Shown here: in pieces, positions 1 to 10,350 of the stretch
Position numbering within the stretch: the first letter of the stretch is position 1
Layout: each line of letters begins with the position of its first letter
Assembly: GCF_000003815.2 (NCBI RefSeq)
Contig: NC_049981.1
Location: 32,698,681-32,762,680 of the forward strand
DNA: 64,000 nt
Direction of reading: 5' to 3'
Source of the DNA: Branchiostoma floridae
Lineage: Eukaryota > Chordata > Leptocardii > Amphioxiformes > Branchiostomatidae
The notes under the pieces: generated by a model
What the model saw: only the letters and a program-made list of their open reading frames with translations
Databases searched by the model: none
What the model was told of the DNA's origin: nothing
Position numbers and translations under genes: made by a program

Positions 1-276
1 AATGTCACACATTTCCCGTTACCATGGCGGCAGAAATGTAGACCTGACAGGTCAGACGAGGCCACCCCCCGGGGACTGCAGGCTGTAGCGTGAGGATGAG
101 AGGCGCCTCTGCTAAAAGGACTGCTAATGTTTTCTCGGGGACTGTGGAGGACTGTACAGGATTTATGGCGGAGGAGTTGTAAGTGGTTGTTAGTCCGTCT
201 GACAGGACAGCAGACATGACCCGTGGGGTAGAGTTCTGCTCTGGGCTGCAGCACAAGCTGGGAGGAAAGGATAAAC

Positions 277-510
277 AAACAAACAATGATACGTATATAA
301 GTGCAAACTTCACTGTACTTCTGTCATTTAGCCTCTAGCCACTGAAGAAGCTGTACATAGCGAAACTAGTTTGACCGACAGGTTGAATAAAAGTTCAAAA
401 CTTGAACTCTACGGCTCCAGATGTCTTTCTGAGGGACGACTGCAGTGTGTAAGATGTCGGTAGCTTGAGGGATGAATGTACTCTACTATATAAAACAAAC
501 AATGATACGT
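277..510 (+). mobile_element. 5'-truncated retroelement insertion with 18-bp target-site duplication
   Basis: The 18-mer AAACAAACAATGATACGT occurs at 277-294 and again, without mismatch, at 493-510. The 198 bp between the copies contain a LINE- or Penelope-like 3' tail, with an ACTGAAGAAGCTGTACATAG segment near 340 followed by AATAAAAG near 388. A perfect long direct repeat around a short segment is what target-primed reverse transcription leaves. The element family is not identified and no coding part survives. Confidence 0.55.
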
Positions 511-999
511 TGTTTGGCCCAATTGTCTTTTAAAGTCATGCGATTTTATAAGTAAATTCGTACTTTCATGAAGCTCCATTATCAGTTTTTCTACCTCTTA
601 TCAATTAACATTTATTTGTTAAAACTAGTTGGTATTATATTTGTTCTTTATTCGAATGAAATACTGAAAGATACTGATAGTGTGTTAACCAGGGGATGTC
701 TACTCTCAGCTATATCTGACTGTGGAATGTTTTATATGTAATGCTGATGTCTCTGATACTGAATAGATATGTACCGATGATGACTTAGATTAGTGTGGCA
801 TTTAGAAATTGTTGACTTCGAAATTCTAAAATCAGTCAATACAACAAATGATATGCAGGGCATTTTCGTGCGTGTTGTATGCTTAGTGACGTCCTTGGTG
901 CTGAACAACCATCACCGGTGACACGCAGGCAGAATGTCTCCTACCGAGGTTCCGCATCCTGCAGATCTGACAGGATGAAAAAGCCTCTGAGTGGTTCGA
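511..999. other. AT-rich intergenic stretch, nothing recognised
   Basis: No ORF with a recognisable domain, no RNA gene and no clear repeat was seen. The minus-strand ORF at 883-1137 shows no family motif and runs into a duplicated non-coding block. Confidence 0.5.
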
Positions 1000-1568
1000 T
1001 TGGGTAAATGATGACATCAGCAGGGCTAAGATCAAGGGGAAATAAGAAAATATCCTACAAACGGACAGAATTCCATTTGAAACCGAACGCACCATGAGTT
1101 CGAGGTTCGCATGTACAGAACTATCCATATCTAGCAATTAGATCGATGAATAGCTTTTTTAGTTTGTTACGTCTCTGATTAAACAGACTCTTTTTGCGTG
1201 ACCTCCTTCTGTAAGCAGCGACGCCTATATCTTCAGTACCATGTGAACCAGTCAGAATTACACTGATGGTACAACGGGATTATTGATGACATCATCAGGG
1301 GTAGGATAAAGAGAAGATAAGAGAAATCTTGATACAAACAGAAACCGAACGCACTAAGATATCGAGGTTCGTATGTATGGAAACTATATAAACCAAGGGA
1401 TTAGATCCTTGAAGTTTCTATCAGGTTGTTACGACGTCTCTGAATGAACGGACTCTTTTTACACCCCCTTCTTCATAAATACCGACGTTTGTCACCTCCT
1501 TCTGTAAGCAGCGACACCTATAGCTGCAGTACCATGTGAACCAGTCAGAATTGCCCTGATGCATGGGA
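1000..1568 (+). repeat. Diverged tandem duplication, unit about 275-293 bp
   Basis: Two related units lie head to tail. A block starting near 1008 with ATGATGACATCA is repeated near 1284. A block starting at 1201, ACCTCCTTCTGTAAGCAGCG, is repeated at 1494 and followed in both copies by a similar stretch of about 60 bp. The copies differ by substitutions and small indels. The ORFs drawn over it on the minus strand (883-1137, 1421-1669) are therefore unlikely to be genes. Confidence 0.6.
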
Positions 1569-2070
1569 CAGACGGTCACCGAAACATCAGGAGTACTAAA
1601 GCAACGGTCACGAAAAAGTTTCTTTAAACAGGATCTAGATGTAAGAAGACACACGGTGTGGGCAAACATAAACTATCACCGCAAACTACCGCTTAAGTAT
1701 GAGACAAAAACTTGATCAATGTTTCACGCTGTGGAAGTAACCGTACCCTTACACCACTGAAGTATGGTTGGAACACAGCCAGAACGCCGGACAGACCAAA
1801 TCGCTGACTTCCACCCAGTGGTCTGTTACCTGCCAATATGTGCGGGAGACAAATGGTACAGAAATCATTACTAACGCGTTTCCCTACCGCCGGTCTGTGG
1901 TGCTTCTTGTTTAATTTGTTACCTTATGACCACTCATGTAGCGGAGAGGGTCTGCTGTAGAAGCTAGGGTGGGCAGGTGTAGTTAAAACTACTGTTTGGC
2001 GTCACATCGGTTTCTTCACAGAAGGGAGTCAAGTGCTGTTTCTGGTTTTGTCTGTTTTACACTCATTATA
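1569..2070. other. Intergenic stretch, nothing recognised
   Basis: No supported gene, RNA or repeat was seen between the duplicated block and the GT microsatellite. Confidence 0.45.
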
Positions 2071-2164
2071 GGTATGTGTGTGTTTGCGCATGTGTGTGTG
2101 TGTGTGTTTGTGTGTGTGTGGGTGTGTGTGTGTGTATTTATGTGTGCGTTTGTTTTTGTGTGTA
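2071..2164 (+). repeat. GT-rich microsatellite
   Basis: Imperfect (GT)n interrupted by TTTG and GGG steps. It creates a low-complexity Val/Cys/Phe-rich ORF (1996-2295) that is not credible as a protein. Confidence 0.85.
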
Positions 2165-2299
2165 CAAACTGGATTCAATGTCAATGGGTGAAATTAGAAA
2201 TGTTGGGGCAGACAGATAGTTGCTTTCATTTGGCTCACATATACGGTATAGTCATTGCTGTGTGCCATGTTGAATCTGAGAGTTATGTGATGTAGATAA

Positions 2300-3130
2300 C
2301 ATTACAAAATAGTCGACTGGCTAGATTCTGCCCTGAGATAAAGTACTAGTATACTCGTTTTGGATGAAGTGATTAATTACTTTGGTTCGACCAATGTATG
2401 CGGTAGAGCATTGCTTAATGCGCCGTCAAATCTGACGAATAGAAGATCGGTTAGATTCCGTCTTGACATGAAGTATCGGTATTATGGATTAACTAGACTT
2501 TACCTAACCTATGTCGCCCCCCGTCTCTGTTATCTGGCATTTACGACCCTCTGCTGCAGTCGCGTGTCTCTGACGTCACGCTCCAGATGCTACAGTAGAC
2601 GGGTACATTCCGTGAACAAGGCTGACGGAGTCAGCTGAAAATGTGGGGTACGTCCCAATCAACTTGGTGTTGGTTAGATAAAGTTTATTACATTCATAAT
2701 GTCATTTACCAACACAGATGAACTTTCATGCTAAAGTAACGGTATTGTTACTTATAATGACAGAACACAGCTAATTGCTTAGACTCTGCCCTGAGATAAA
2801 GTATCGGTATTGTTACAACAATCTTTATTGACACGACAAAAGTACAGCGACTTTCGTAAGGTCTACATGTATAACAACTACTTACAGTACAACTAAACAC
2901 ATATATATGGATATCTATAGGTATGGATACATCAACATAAAGGGTCTAGCATGTCATTTACACTATTGGTTCTACGGTATAAACAATCGTGGATATATTT
3001 GCCTACTTGTACACAATGTGGATTATCGCCTCCCAGAATGTACTTGAATTTATCTATCGAACATATAATGACGTACCACAGATAATTGCCTAGATCCTGC
3101 CCGCGCGTGATGTATCGTTATTGCACGACG
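2300..3130 (+). repeat. Degenerate interspersed/tandem repeat, spacing about 310 bp
   Basis: A motif related to CTGCCCTGAGATAAAGTA, followed by TCGGTATT in some copies, recurs near 2328, 2457, 2785 and 3096 in worsening versions. A second motif, TAATGAC followed by a conserved CACAG and TAATTGC, recurs near 2755 and 3068, 313 bp apart. This fits an old tandem repeat or nested copies of one dispersed element. No coding potential was seen. Confidence 0.4.
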
Positions 3131-3287
3131 TAATGTCAGAACAATTGTTCAATCTCCGTCAAACCCCCCAACCCAGCCTCCCATGGGCCAGCCTAGAACA
3201 ATCTCCCTGCCAACCCAACCCGTCTCCGGGGCAACCGCCAACTTCCTCATCCTGTCAGGTCAGGGCCCGCCGCTCACGTGTCATCCC

Positions 3288-3480
3288 GTCGCCATGGTAA
3301 CGGTATCCGGGAACAATGGGCCTGTCCGTGATGACGGGCCGGCTTAGCGGCTGAGTGACGTGATGGCAGGGATTTGTGCGATCACTCCGCTCATGGCGTG
3401 GGCGCGGATTAGCTGGAGGATGATGCTGTATAAGGCCGCACCGAGCCAGTACAGTGGTTACCATCTCATGGGAAGTAAGT
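3288..3480 (+). promoter_or_regulatory. Possible TATA promoter with X-box, Egr and K50-homeodomain motifs and a short first exon
   Basis: In a GC-richer island I see, in order: an RFX X-box match GTCGCCATGGTAAC at 3288-3301, a CRE-like TGACGTGA near 3356, an Egr consensus GCGTGGGCG near 3396, GGATTA just after it, TATAAGG at 3429-3435, and an ATG at 3468. The ATG is followed at once by a strong 5' splice site (GGAA, then GTAAGT) at 3475. Motifs and order fit a core promoter with a very short first coding exon, but no downstream exon was identified, so this is inference from motifs only. Confidence 0.3.
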
Positions 3481-3970
3481 CAGCAATACGACAACAAGAT
3501 AAGAAAAAAAAAAAGATTGAGGAAAAATCCCATCCCTAAAACTGTTAACCAAGTTTGTTTGTTTAAATCTTGTATAACACTAGTACCTACGCGATTTAGT
3601 TTACTGTAGAAAAAATGTTGATTTTGAATTTTGATCTAAATAGACTAGTTATTACAACTGGCAGCAGTAGCTTTAACTAGTGTTACATCGAAGGAGAGGC
3701 AGTAGTTTTAGATACTGTTGCAATGTATGAGTGTCACTGTACATGTGACGTTATGTGTAGAAGAGTTGATCTGGAGGAAGAATGATGTTCATGTGCACAG
3801 CATTCCTGGCTGATAAATGTTGCATCGGAGTTGCGCTGCTCATGGCGCATGGTCTGTCGTCTGTAAAATCAAGTTAACGCCGCCCTTTGGAAGGCTGATC
3901 ACTGAGCATTTACAGGTTTCAGCACACAGTCAAGAGTAAACTGATGCTTATAACCACCCATCTACCCGAC
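3481..3970. other. Intergenic stretch, nothing recognised
   Basis: If the promoter at 3288-3480 is real, this would be intron 1 sequence. No exon or repeat could be recognised. Confidence 0.4.
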
Positions 3971-4178
3971 TAGGCCCTACGTCGTATTTCCAAACCCGGG
4001 GCCCGACCGGGCAGCTTTCGGGAACGAAAAGTATGATATAATAGACACCAAGCAATGCAACACAAGACGTAAGGAGAATAGGCGTGGCCATTTTTTGTGT
4101 CTATTTTTACGTTTGCATCTCTATTCTTCATTTCCACAAACAGTCCGGCCGGAAAATATGACGTACGCTTAGTGCCTA
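3971..4178. mobile_element. MITE-A copy 1 (GC-palindrome terminal inverted repeats)
   Basis: Starts TAGGCCCTACGTCGTATTTCC and ends with a GGAAAATATGACGTACGC-like inverted terminus. Sub-terminal GGGGCCCGACCGGGC faces GTCCGGCCGG near the other end. The interior is AT-rich, with a GATATAAT-like segment and no ORF. It matches three other copies in this window in layout and sequence: 4717-4916, 22470-22700 and 22861-23069. Confidence 0.6.
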
Positions 4179-4429
4179 GACCGTTTCTCCTATCAATGAG
4201 GTGTCCCCATATTGCACGGTAATGTGCCCTAGCTTCAGCTGCCTTTAGACTATAACCCAGTGTCTTTAACGATCTGGTCTTTCCAACACTTTTGGCTGTC
4301 TTCCCGGGGTCCTGGGTTTTCTACTGGTTGTAGACTTAAGACTTCCCCATGATCACCATCGTTACCAAATCTCATTAATTAATCTCCTTGAAAAGAGTGA
4401 TTAACAGTAAGTATGATAACGCCTGACAC

Positions 4430-4660
4430 GTGTGTTGATCCGCCGTGACATATCCTGACGGCTGATCTCCCCGTATCAGATCAGGATAGCTGAGCTCCAT
4501 TGTTAGTGTAGGAGGTGTAAAGTGCGTCTGACACCGCTCATTAACGTGTGATCATCACTCCAACAAAGGCACCCGACTATCACACGTCATCATGACTCTA
4601 ATGTGAAGGCCCTGCGTATTTGACTGCCTGGCGTAATTAAAAGCGGATTAATCAGCATAG
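4430..4660. promoter_or_regulatory. Candidate cis-regulatory island with homeodomain sites
   Basis: A moderately GC-rich, repeat-free stretch. It contains an E-box CACGTG-type site near 4428, repeated TGATC/GATCA steps, CATTAACG near 4540, TAATTA at about 4634 and an overlapping GGATTAATC at about 4645. TAATTA together with GGATTA is typical of sites for Q50 and K50 homeodomain proteins. Function is inferred from motif density only. Confidence 0.25.
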
Positions 4661-4716
4661 ACTAACAGTGTTAAGTCTTTTATTATTTACACTTAAGTCA
4701 CAAGTCCTCAACTTAA

Positions 4717-4916
4717 TAAGGCTAACGTCGCATTTCCACAAAGGGGCCCGGCAGGGCACTTTTGGGGAACTAAAAGTACGATATAAAAGACAACAAAAAC
4801 ACAAAACGGACCAAAAATACTCTAACAGCATGCCTTTTTCATATTTATTGACAAAAACTTTAATTTTTCGTTTCCGCAAACAGTGGTCCCGGGTAGGAAA
4901 TGTGACTCAGGCCCTA
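4717..4916. mobile_element. MITE-A copy 2
   Basis: Begins TAAGGCTAACGTCGCATTTCC with sub-terminal GGGGCCCGGCAGGGC and ends GGTAGGAAATGTGACTCAGG. The AT-rich interior carries the same GATATAAAAGACAAC segment as copy 1. Its right end lies about 24 bp from the first unit of the 31-bp minisatellite. Confidence 0.65.
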
Positions 4917-4940
4917 GTAGCAGCCCGTATCACGACACTC

Positions 4941-5584
4941 ATGTGTGGCACTGCGGTGGCTGTTGATGCTCATGTGTGGCACTGTGGTGGCTGTTGATGC
5001 TCATGTGTGGCACTGTGGTGGCTGTTGATGCTCATGTGTGGCACTGCGGTGGCTGTTGATGCTCATGTGTGGCACTGTGGTGGCTGTTGATGCTCATGTG
5101 TGGCACTGTGGTGGCTGTTGATGCTCATGTGTGGCACTGTGGTGGCTGTTGATGCTCATGCGTGGCACTGCGGTTGCTGTTGATGCTCATGTGTGGCACT
5201 GTGGTGGCTGTTGATGCTTATGTGTGGCACTGTGGTGGCTGTTGATGCTCATGTGTGGCACTGTGGTGGCTGTTGATGCTCATGTGTGGCACTGTGGTGG
5301 CTGTTGATGCTCATGTGTAGACTGTGGTGGCTGTTGATGCTCATGTGTGGCACTGTGGTGGCTGTTGATGCTCATATGTGGCACTGTGGTGGCTGTTTAT
5401 GCTCATGTGTGGCACTGCGGTGGCTGTTGATGCTCATGTGTGTCACTGCGGTGGCTGTTGATGCTCATGTGTGGCACTGTGGTGGCTGTTGATGCTCATG
5501 TGTGGCACTGTGGTGGCTGTTGATGCTCATGTGTGGCACTGTGGTGGCTGTTGATGCTCATATGTGGCACTGTGGTGGCTGTTG
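4941..5584 (+). repeat. 31-bp minisatellite, about 21 copies
   Basis: The unit is ATGTGTGGCACTGTGGTGGC followed by TGTTGATGCTC. Copies are nearly identical (GTGG/GCGG variants, one short unit near 5316). The period is not a multiple of three, so the short Cys/Trp-rich ORFs here are artefacts of the repeat. Confidence 0.95.
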
Positions 5585-6072
5585 GGAGGATGATAGATAG
5601 ATCGCTTCAGTGTTGAGATGTTACTGGATGGATGTCACGTCGATGTAAAAATTTTGAAGCCTTTACCCAAGAGTGAATTGTTATTTGTTTCCTTTCTGAC
5701 GTTTATTTTTGTCTAATAGTATCTATTGCTAATCTATAGGGAAACAATAAGCTTGCTATACAGTTTATTATAATAGAGTCATTGGTGGTATTTGAAGTGG
5801 AATAATTCGCGTTCCCAAACGTCGTGAATATAGCTACCTTTGTACAAGCTTTCAATAAAACTATTTAATTTTTTCGTTATATCTTCCACTGAATTCTGGC
5901 GGATAAGGCATGATCATTCTCTAGGGAAGATCTACAGTTCCATATGAGAAGTTAACGTCTCATCAGTTTTTCTTAATTTCAAGGTCGAAAAGTCAAGCAC
6001 TTTGACCTTGGGAACTCCTTACCATAACCCGAGTCCAGGCAGGTTCCGTTCATCCATCGTGAGGAGGAAACA
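5585..6072. other. Spacer between two minisatellites, nothing recognised
   Basis: AT-rich unique-looking sequence with no gene, RNA or repeat that I can support. Confidence 0.5.
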
Positions 6073-6885
6073 GCGCAGCGGTACCGCCGTACATGCATCA
6101 CCCCCACACTGGCGCAGCGGTACCGCCGTACATGCATCACCCCCACACTGGTGCAGCGGTACCGCCGTACATGCATCACCCAAACTGGCGCAGCGGTACC
6201 GCCGTACATGCATCACCCAAACACTGGCGCAGCGGTACCGCCGTACATGCATCACCCCCAAACTGGCGCAGCGGTACCACCGTACATGCATCACCGTCAC
6301 ACTGGCGCAGCGGTACCACCGTACATGCATCACCCAAACACTGGCGCAGCGGTACCGCCGTACATGCATCACCCCTACACTGGCGCAGCGGTACCGCCGT
6401 ACATGCATCACCGTCACACTGGCGCAGCGGTACCACCGTACATGCATCACCCCACGCTGGCGCAGCGGTACCGCCGCACATGCATCACCCCTACACTGGC
6501 GCAGCGGTACCGCCGTACATGCATCACCCACACTGGCGCAGCGGTACCGCCGTACATGCATCACCCCCACACTGGCGCAGCGGTACCACCGTACATGCAT
6601 CACCCCTACACTGGCGTAGCGGTACCGCCGTACATGCATCACCCACACTGGCGCAGCGGTACCGCCGTACATGCATCACCCACACTGGCGCAGCGGTACC
6701 GCCGCACATGCATCACCCCTACACTGGCGCAGCGGTACCGCCGTACATGCATCACCCCCACACTGGCGTAGCGGTACCACCGTACATGCATCACCCCTAC
6801 ACTGGCGCAGCGGTACCGCCGTACATGCATCACCCCTACACTGGCGCAGCGGTACCGCCGTACATGCATCACCCTCACACTGGCG
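6073..6885 (+). repeat. 36-39-bp minisatellite, 21 copies
   Basis: The unit is CGGTACCGCCGTACATGCAT followed by CACCCCCACACTGGCGCAG, with 36-, 37-, 38- and 39-bp length variants in the CACCC(N)nACTGG part. I counted 21 copies of the RYACATGCAT core. Each unit carries GGTACC and ATGCAT palindromes. All the overlapping ORFs here (up to 284 residues, both strands) come from the stop-free unit and are not treated as genes. Confidence 0.95.
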
Positions 6886-7310
6886 GGCGCAAATGGAATG
6901 CTAAATGCAGCGTGAAGATTTTATTTCCTCTCGATTTCCCTGATTAAATATCCATCCCCTCGGCTATCGGGTAATTTCTTTCCAGCCAAACGTTGGCACG
7001 CTCTTGAGTCATCTATCCACACAAATCTGGGCGGTGAAATTGACTGGGAGGCTCCAACACCGCCGTTATTGCCTGTAGCAGGGAGGGAGGGTTCCAGGGC
7101 GTGCTGGAGACGGGAGAGGCAATGAGATGTGAACTGATCTGCAGGCACGGCACGAAAAACGGTATTTAAGGATGCTGAAACCATGCGTAATGTTGACGTA
7201 TTTTCCTCCTTTACGGATCTATACACCACTTATACGAGTACGTAAATATTGCCTTTAAGTGGTCTTTTTGTAGGTCCGTGTTAGTCCTTATTTTCCGGTT
7301 TTCCCGTTGT
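6886..7310. other. Intergenic stretch between minisatellite and 141-bp satellite
   Basis: No domain is recognisable in the 102-residue minus ORF at 6921-7229. No repeat or RNA gene was seen. Confidence 0.45.
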
Positions 7311-8125
7311 CTTTCAGCAGCTTAAAGATGTCGTAAATGATTTTAAAAAACACCTTAAAACTTGTTTAAAGTTCACGTTTATTTGCTCTAAAGCCTCTTT
7401 ACGTCTCATATACAATTGCATTAAGTGGATTATAACGTGTGTTTTAGTGCCTTTTCAGCAGCTTAAAGTTGCCATAAATACTTATTAAAACGCCCTTAAG
7501 ACATGTTTAAACTTCACGTATATTTGATCTAAAGCCTATTTACGTCTCATATACGTGTACATTAAGAGGATTATAACGTGTGTTTAGGTGCCTTTTCAGC
7601 AGTTTAAAGTTGCCATAAATACTTATTAAAACGCCCTTAAGACATGTTTAAACTTCACGTATATTTGATCTAAAGCCTATTTACGTCTCATATACGTGTG
7701 CATTAAGTGGATTATAACGTGTGTTTAGGCCCTTTTCAGCAGCTTAAATTTGCCATAAATACCTATTATAACGCCCTTAAGACATGTTTAAACTTCACGT
7801 TTATTTGATATAAAGCCTGTTTACGTCTCATATACGTGTTTATTAAGTGGATTATAACGTGTGTTTAGGTGCCTTTTCAGCAGCTTAAATTTGCCATAAA
7901 TACTTATTAAAACGCCCTTAAGACATGTTTAAACTTCACGTTTATTTGATCTAAAGCCTATTTACGTCTCATATACGTGTGAATTAAGAGGATTTAATGT
8001 GTCTATATTTTTCTTTTTAGCAGCTTTAAGTTGTTATAAATACGTACCAAAACACCCTTAAGACATGTTTAAAGTTCCCTCTGTACGTCTCATATACGTG
8101 TGCATTAAGGTGTGGATAAGTGCCA
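7311..8125 (+). repeat. 141-bp satellite, six units
   Basis: Each unit begins at the CTTTTCAGCAGCTTAAA motif. Unit starts are at 7311, 7451, 7592, 7732, 7873 and 8013, giving 140-141 bp spacing. Units share a CGCCCTTAAGACATGTTTAA segment and a TTTACGTCTCATATACGTGT segment. The first and last units are the most diverged, the usual pattern at array edges. No ORF spans it. Confidence 0.9.
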
Positions 8126-9265
8126 TTTTAGGAGAATAATCATTAGCACATTTCAAAGCAAGAAAATACAATGGATGAAACTTTAAAATTTTATTGAATT
8201 ACGAGAAAATATTACATGGAAAAGTAAAAAAAAACCTACAGCCTACTAGGTATTTGTGGCCTTTCATTCTGATGTAGTCGGCAGTTGAAACAATCACAAC
8301 GGTTGCGCAATTCCGTGCAGCAGTCCACAGTCCCATTTCCAGTGTCGGGTGAAGCGTCTCGGCGTAAGTTAAAAAGAGCACACATGTACAGTTCCATCTG
8401 GTCACCACAGGAATAAGAATCCGGTAAGATCTAGAGGATCCTAGAGTAGTGGCCGATATGACTCGTGTTGTTGGATGGTCCTGGATTCTGTGAACGCGAA
8501 ACATGTTCAGCTTGCAGTGTCGGCTTCTATTAATCCGGATGGTGCAAGGGCCGTGATTTCCATTCTGTGTCGATTTCCAACAACAACAGCTTGTACAGAA
8601 TGATAGCCACCTCGTATCTTTGAGTCAAATTCCGTCACCGGGGGTCCTAGGCGGTAAAAGCGGTGTCGCGGCCACAACTTGCGGGCTAGAGCAGGCCCAA
8701 ACTTTCTTCAATACTTCTCTTCAAAAATGAACGCCTGGAAAATAACCGCTCCTTGTCGTACGTATGGCCCGTAAATTTGAACCCCCCACTCTTTTCTGCC
8801 ATTGGATACATCCTATCACATGACACAGCTTTGCCACAGACGGACCAAGGAAGTTTAACCTCCTTGGACGGACGGAGGCGTGCGCCCCATGGCGAGTACG
8901 AAATAACGCTGAATAAATTTACATCTTGCCTGCCCAAACAAACACGAGCAACACGAGAAGACACCGCCTGTGTGCAAAAACTGTTCTTTCTCGACGCTTG
9001 ATTGTAGATAAAGAAATAAACATATTTCGTACATTAACCTGTTGTAAAAACTGCTCGCGGTTTTATAGAGAAAACACAACTCACTGCACAAAACGGTATA
9101 CCTACTACATCCTTATTCTTCAAGCAGATGTTGAGTCGCGGAGATATTCATAGCAGTAGTCGGGATTTCTACCGTCTCTTAGCTCGAGTGTCAACATGCT
9201 ACAAAGAAAACCTCACCCTGATTTAGACCCTGGAATTTCAGAACATATATGCATTATAAAATAAA
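8126..9265. other. Intergenic stretch, nothing recognised
   Basis: Several 75-100-residue ORFs on both strands overlap one another and show no domain. No RNA gene was seen. Confidence 0.45.
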
Positions 9266-10350
9266 AAGGAAAGGGTCTCCTCCTGTTCGCATAAACTGCG
9301 CTTCAAACATGCCGTATGTTCAGCAGAAAAAGGTACCGTTTCATAAAACCTTTGAAACGGTATTAGCTAATAGATAAAACGGGGGTAGTACCCCCAAGTT
9401 TGCTTAAGCTACGCGGATTCAAAGATTAAACATGTCGTATGTTCAACAGAAATACGCAACATTTCATATACGTACGTCTTGGCAACATATAAGCTAAACG
9501 GGGAGAGGTCTCCCCTAGTTCGCTTAAACTGCGCGGATTCAAAGATTAAATATGTCGTATGTTTTACAGAAATACGCAACATTTCATGTACGTTTTGGCA
9601 GCATATAAGCTAAACGGGGGAGGTCTCCCCTAGTTCGCTTAAACTGCGCGGATTCAAAGATTTAACTTGTTGTATGTTTTACAGAAATACTCAACATTTC
9701 ATATACGTCTTGACAACATAAAAGCTAAACGGGGGAGGTCTCCCCTAGTTCGCTTAAACTGCGCGGATTCAAAGATTAAACATGTCGTATGTTTTACAGA
9801 AATACGCAACATTTCATAAACGTTTTGGCAGCATATAAGCTAAACGGGGGAGGTCTCCCCTAGTTCGCTTAAACTGTGCGGATTCAAATATTAAACATGT
9901 CGTATGTTCAAAAGAAATACACAACATTTCATATACGTTTTGGCAACATATAAGCTAAACGGGGGAGGTCTCCCCTAGTTCGCTTAAACTGTGCGGATTC
10001 AAATATTAAACATGTCGTATGTTCAAAAGAAATACGCAACATTTCATATACGTTTTGGCAACATATAAGCTAAACGGGGGAGGTCTCCCCTAGTTCGCTT
10101 AAACTGCGCGGATTCAAAAATTAAACATGTCGTATGTTCAAATGAAATTCGCAACATTTCATAAACGGCTCAGCAAATATATTAACGGGGGAGGTCTTCC
10201 CTTCTTTGCGTAAATGACGGTTCGAAATAAATTATATATATCGCATCCTTCGGTCAATATTGACCATGGTATACGCAACATCTCATATAACGTAAAATAG
10301 CGCATATAAGCTAACCGTGAGAGGTTCTCCCCTGTTCGAATTAAACCTTG
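9266..10350 (+). repeat. 115-bp satellite with a conserved hairpin, about nine units
   Basis: Hairpin cores start near 9381, 9500, 9616, 9731, 9846, 9961, 10076, 10187 and 10317. Spacing is 115 bp in the middle and irregular at both ends. A unit reads: dyad GGGGAGGTCTCCCC, then a TAGTTCGCTTAAACTG block, GCGGATTCAAA, CATGTCGTATGTT, and CAACATTTCATATACG. The dyad is kept even where its bases differ (9381 has GGGGGTA paired with TACCCCC). There is no coding potential. Confidence 0.9.

Noticed and set aside
4941-6885. Regular direct repeats considered as a CRISPR array
   Set aside because: Units are contiguous minisatellites with no unique spacers and no cas genes. The genome is clearly eukaryotic.
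6002-6947. 205-284-codon ORFs on both strands (HHPHTGAAVPPYM-type repeats)
   Set aside because: Artefact of the stop-free 36-39-bp minisatellite.
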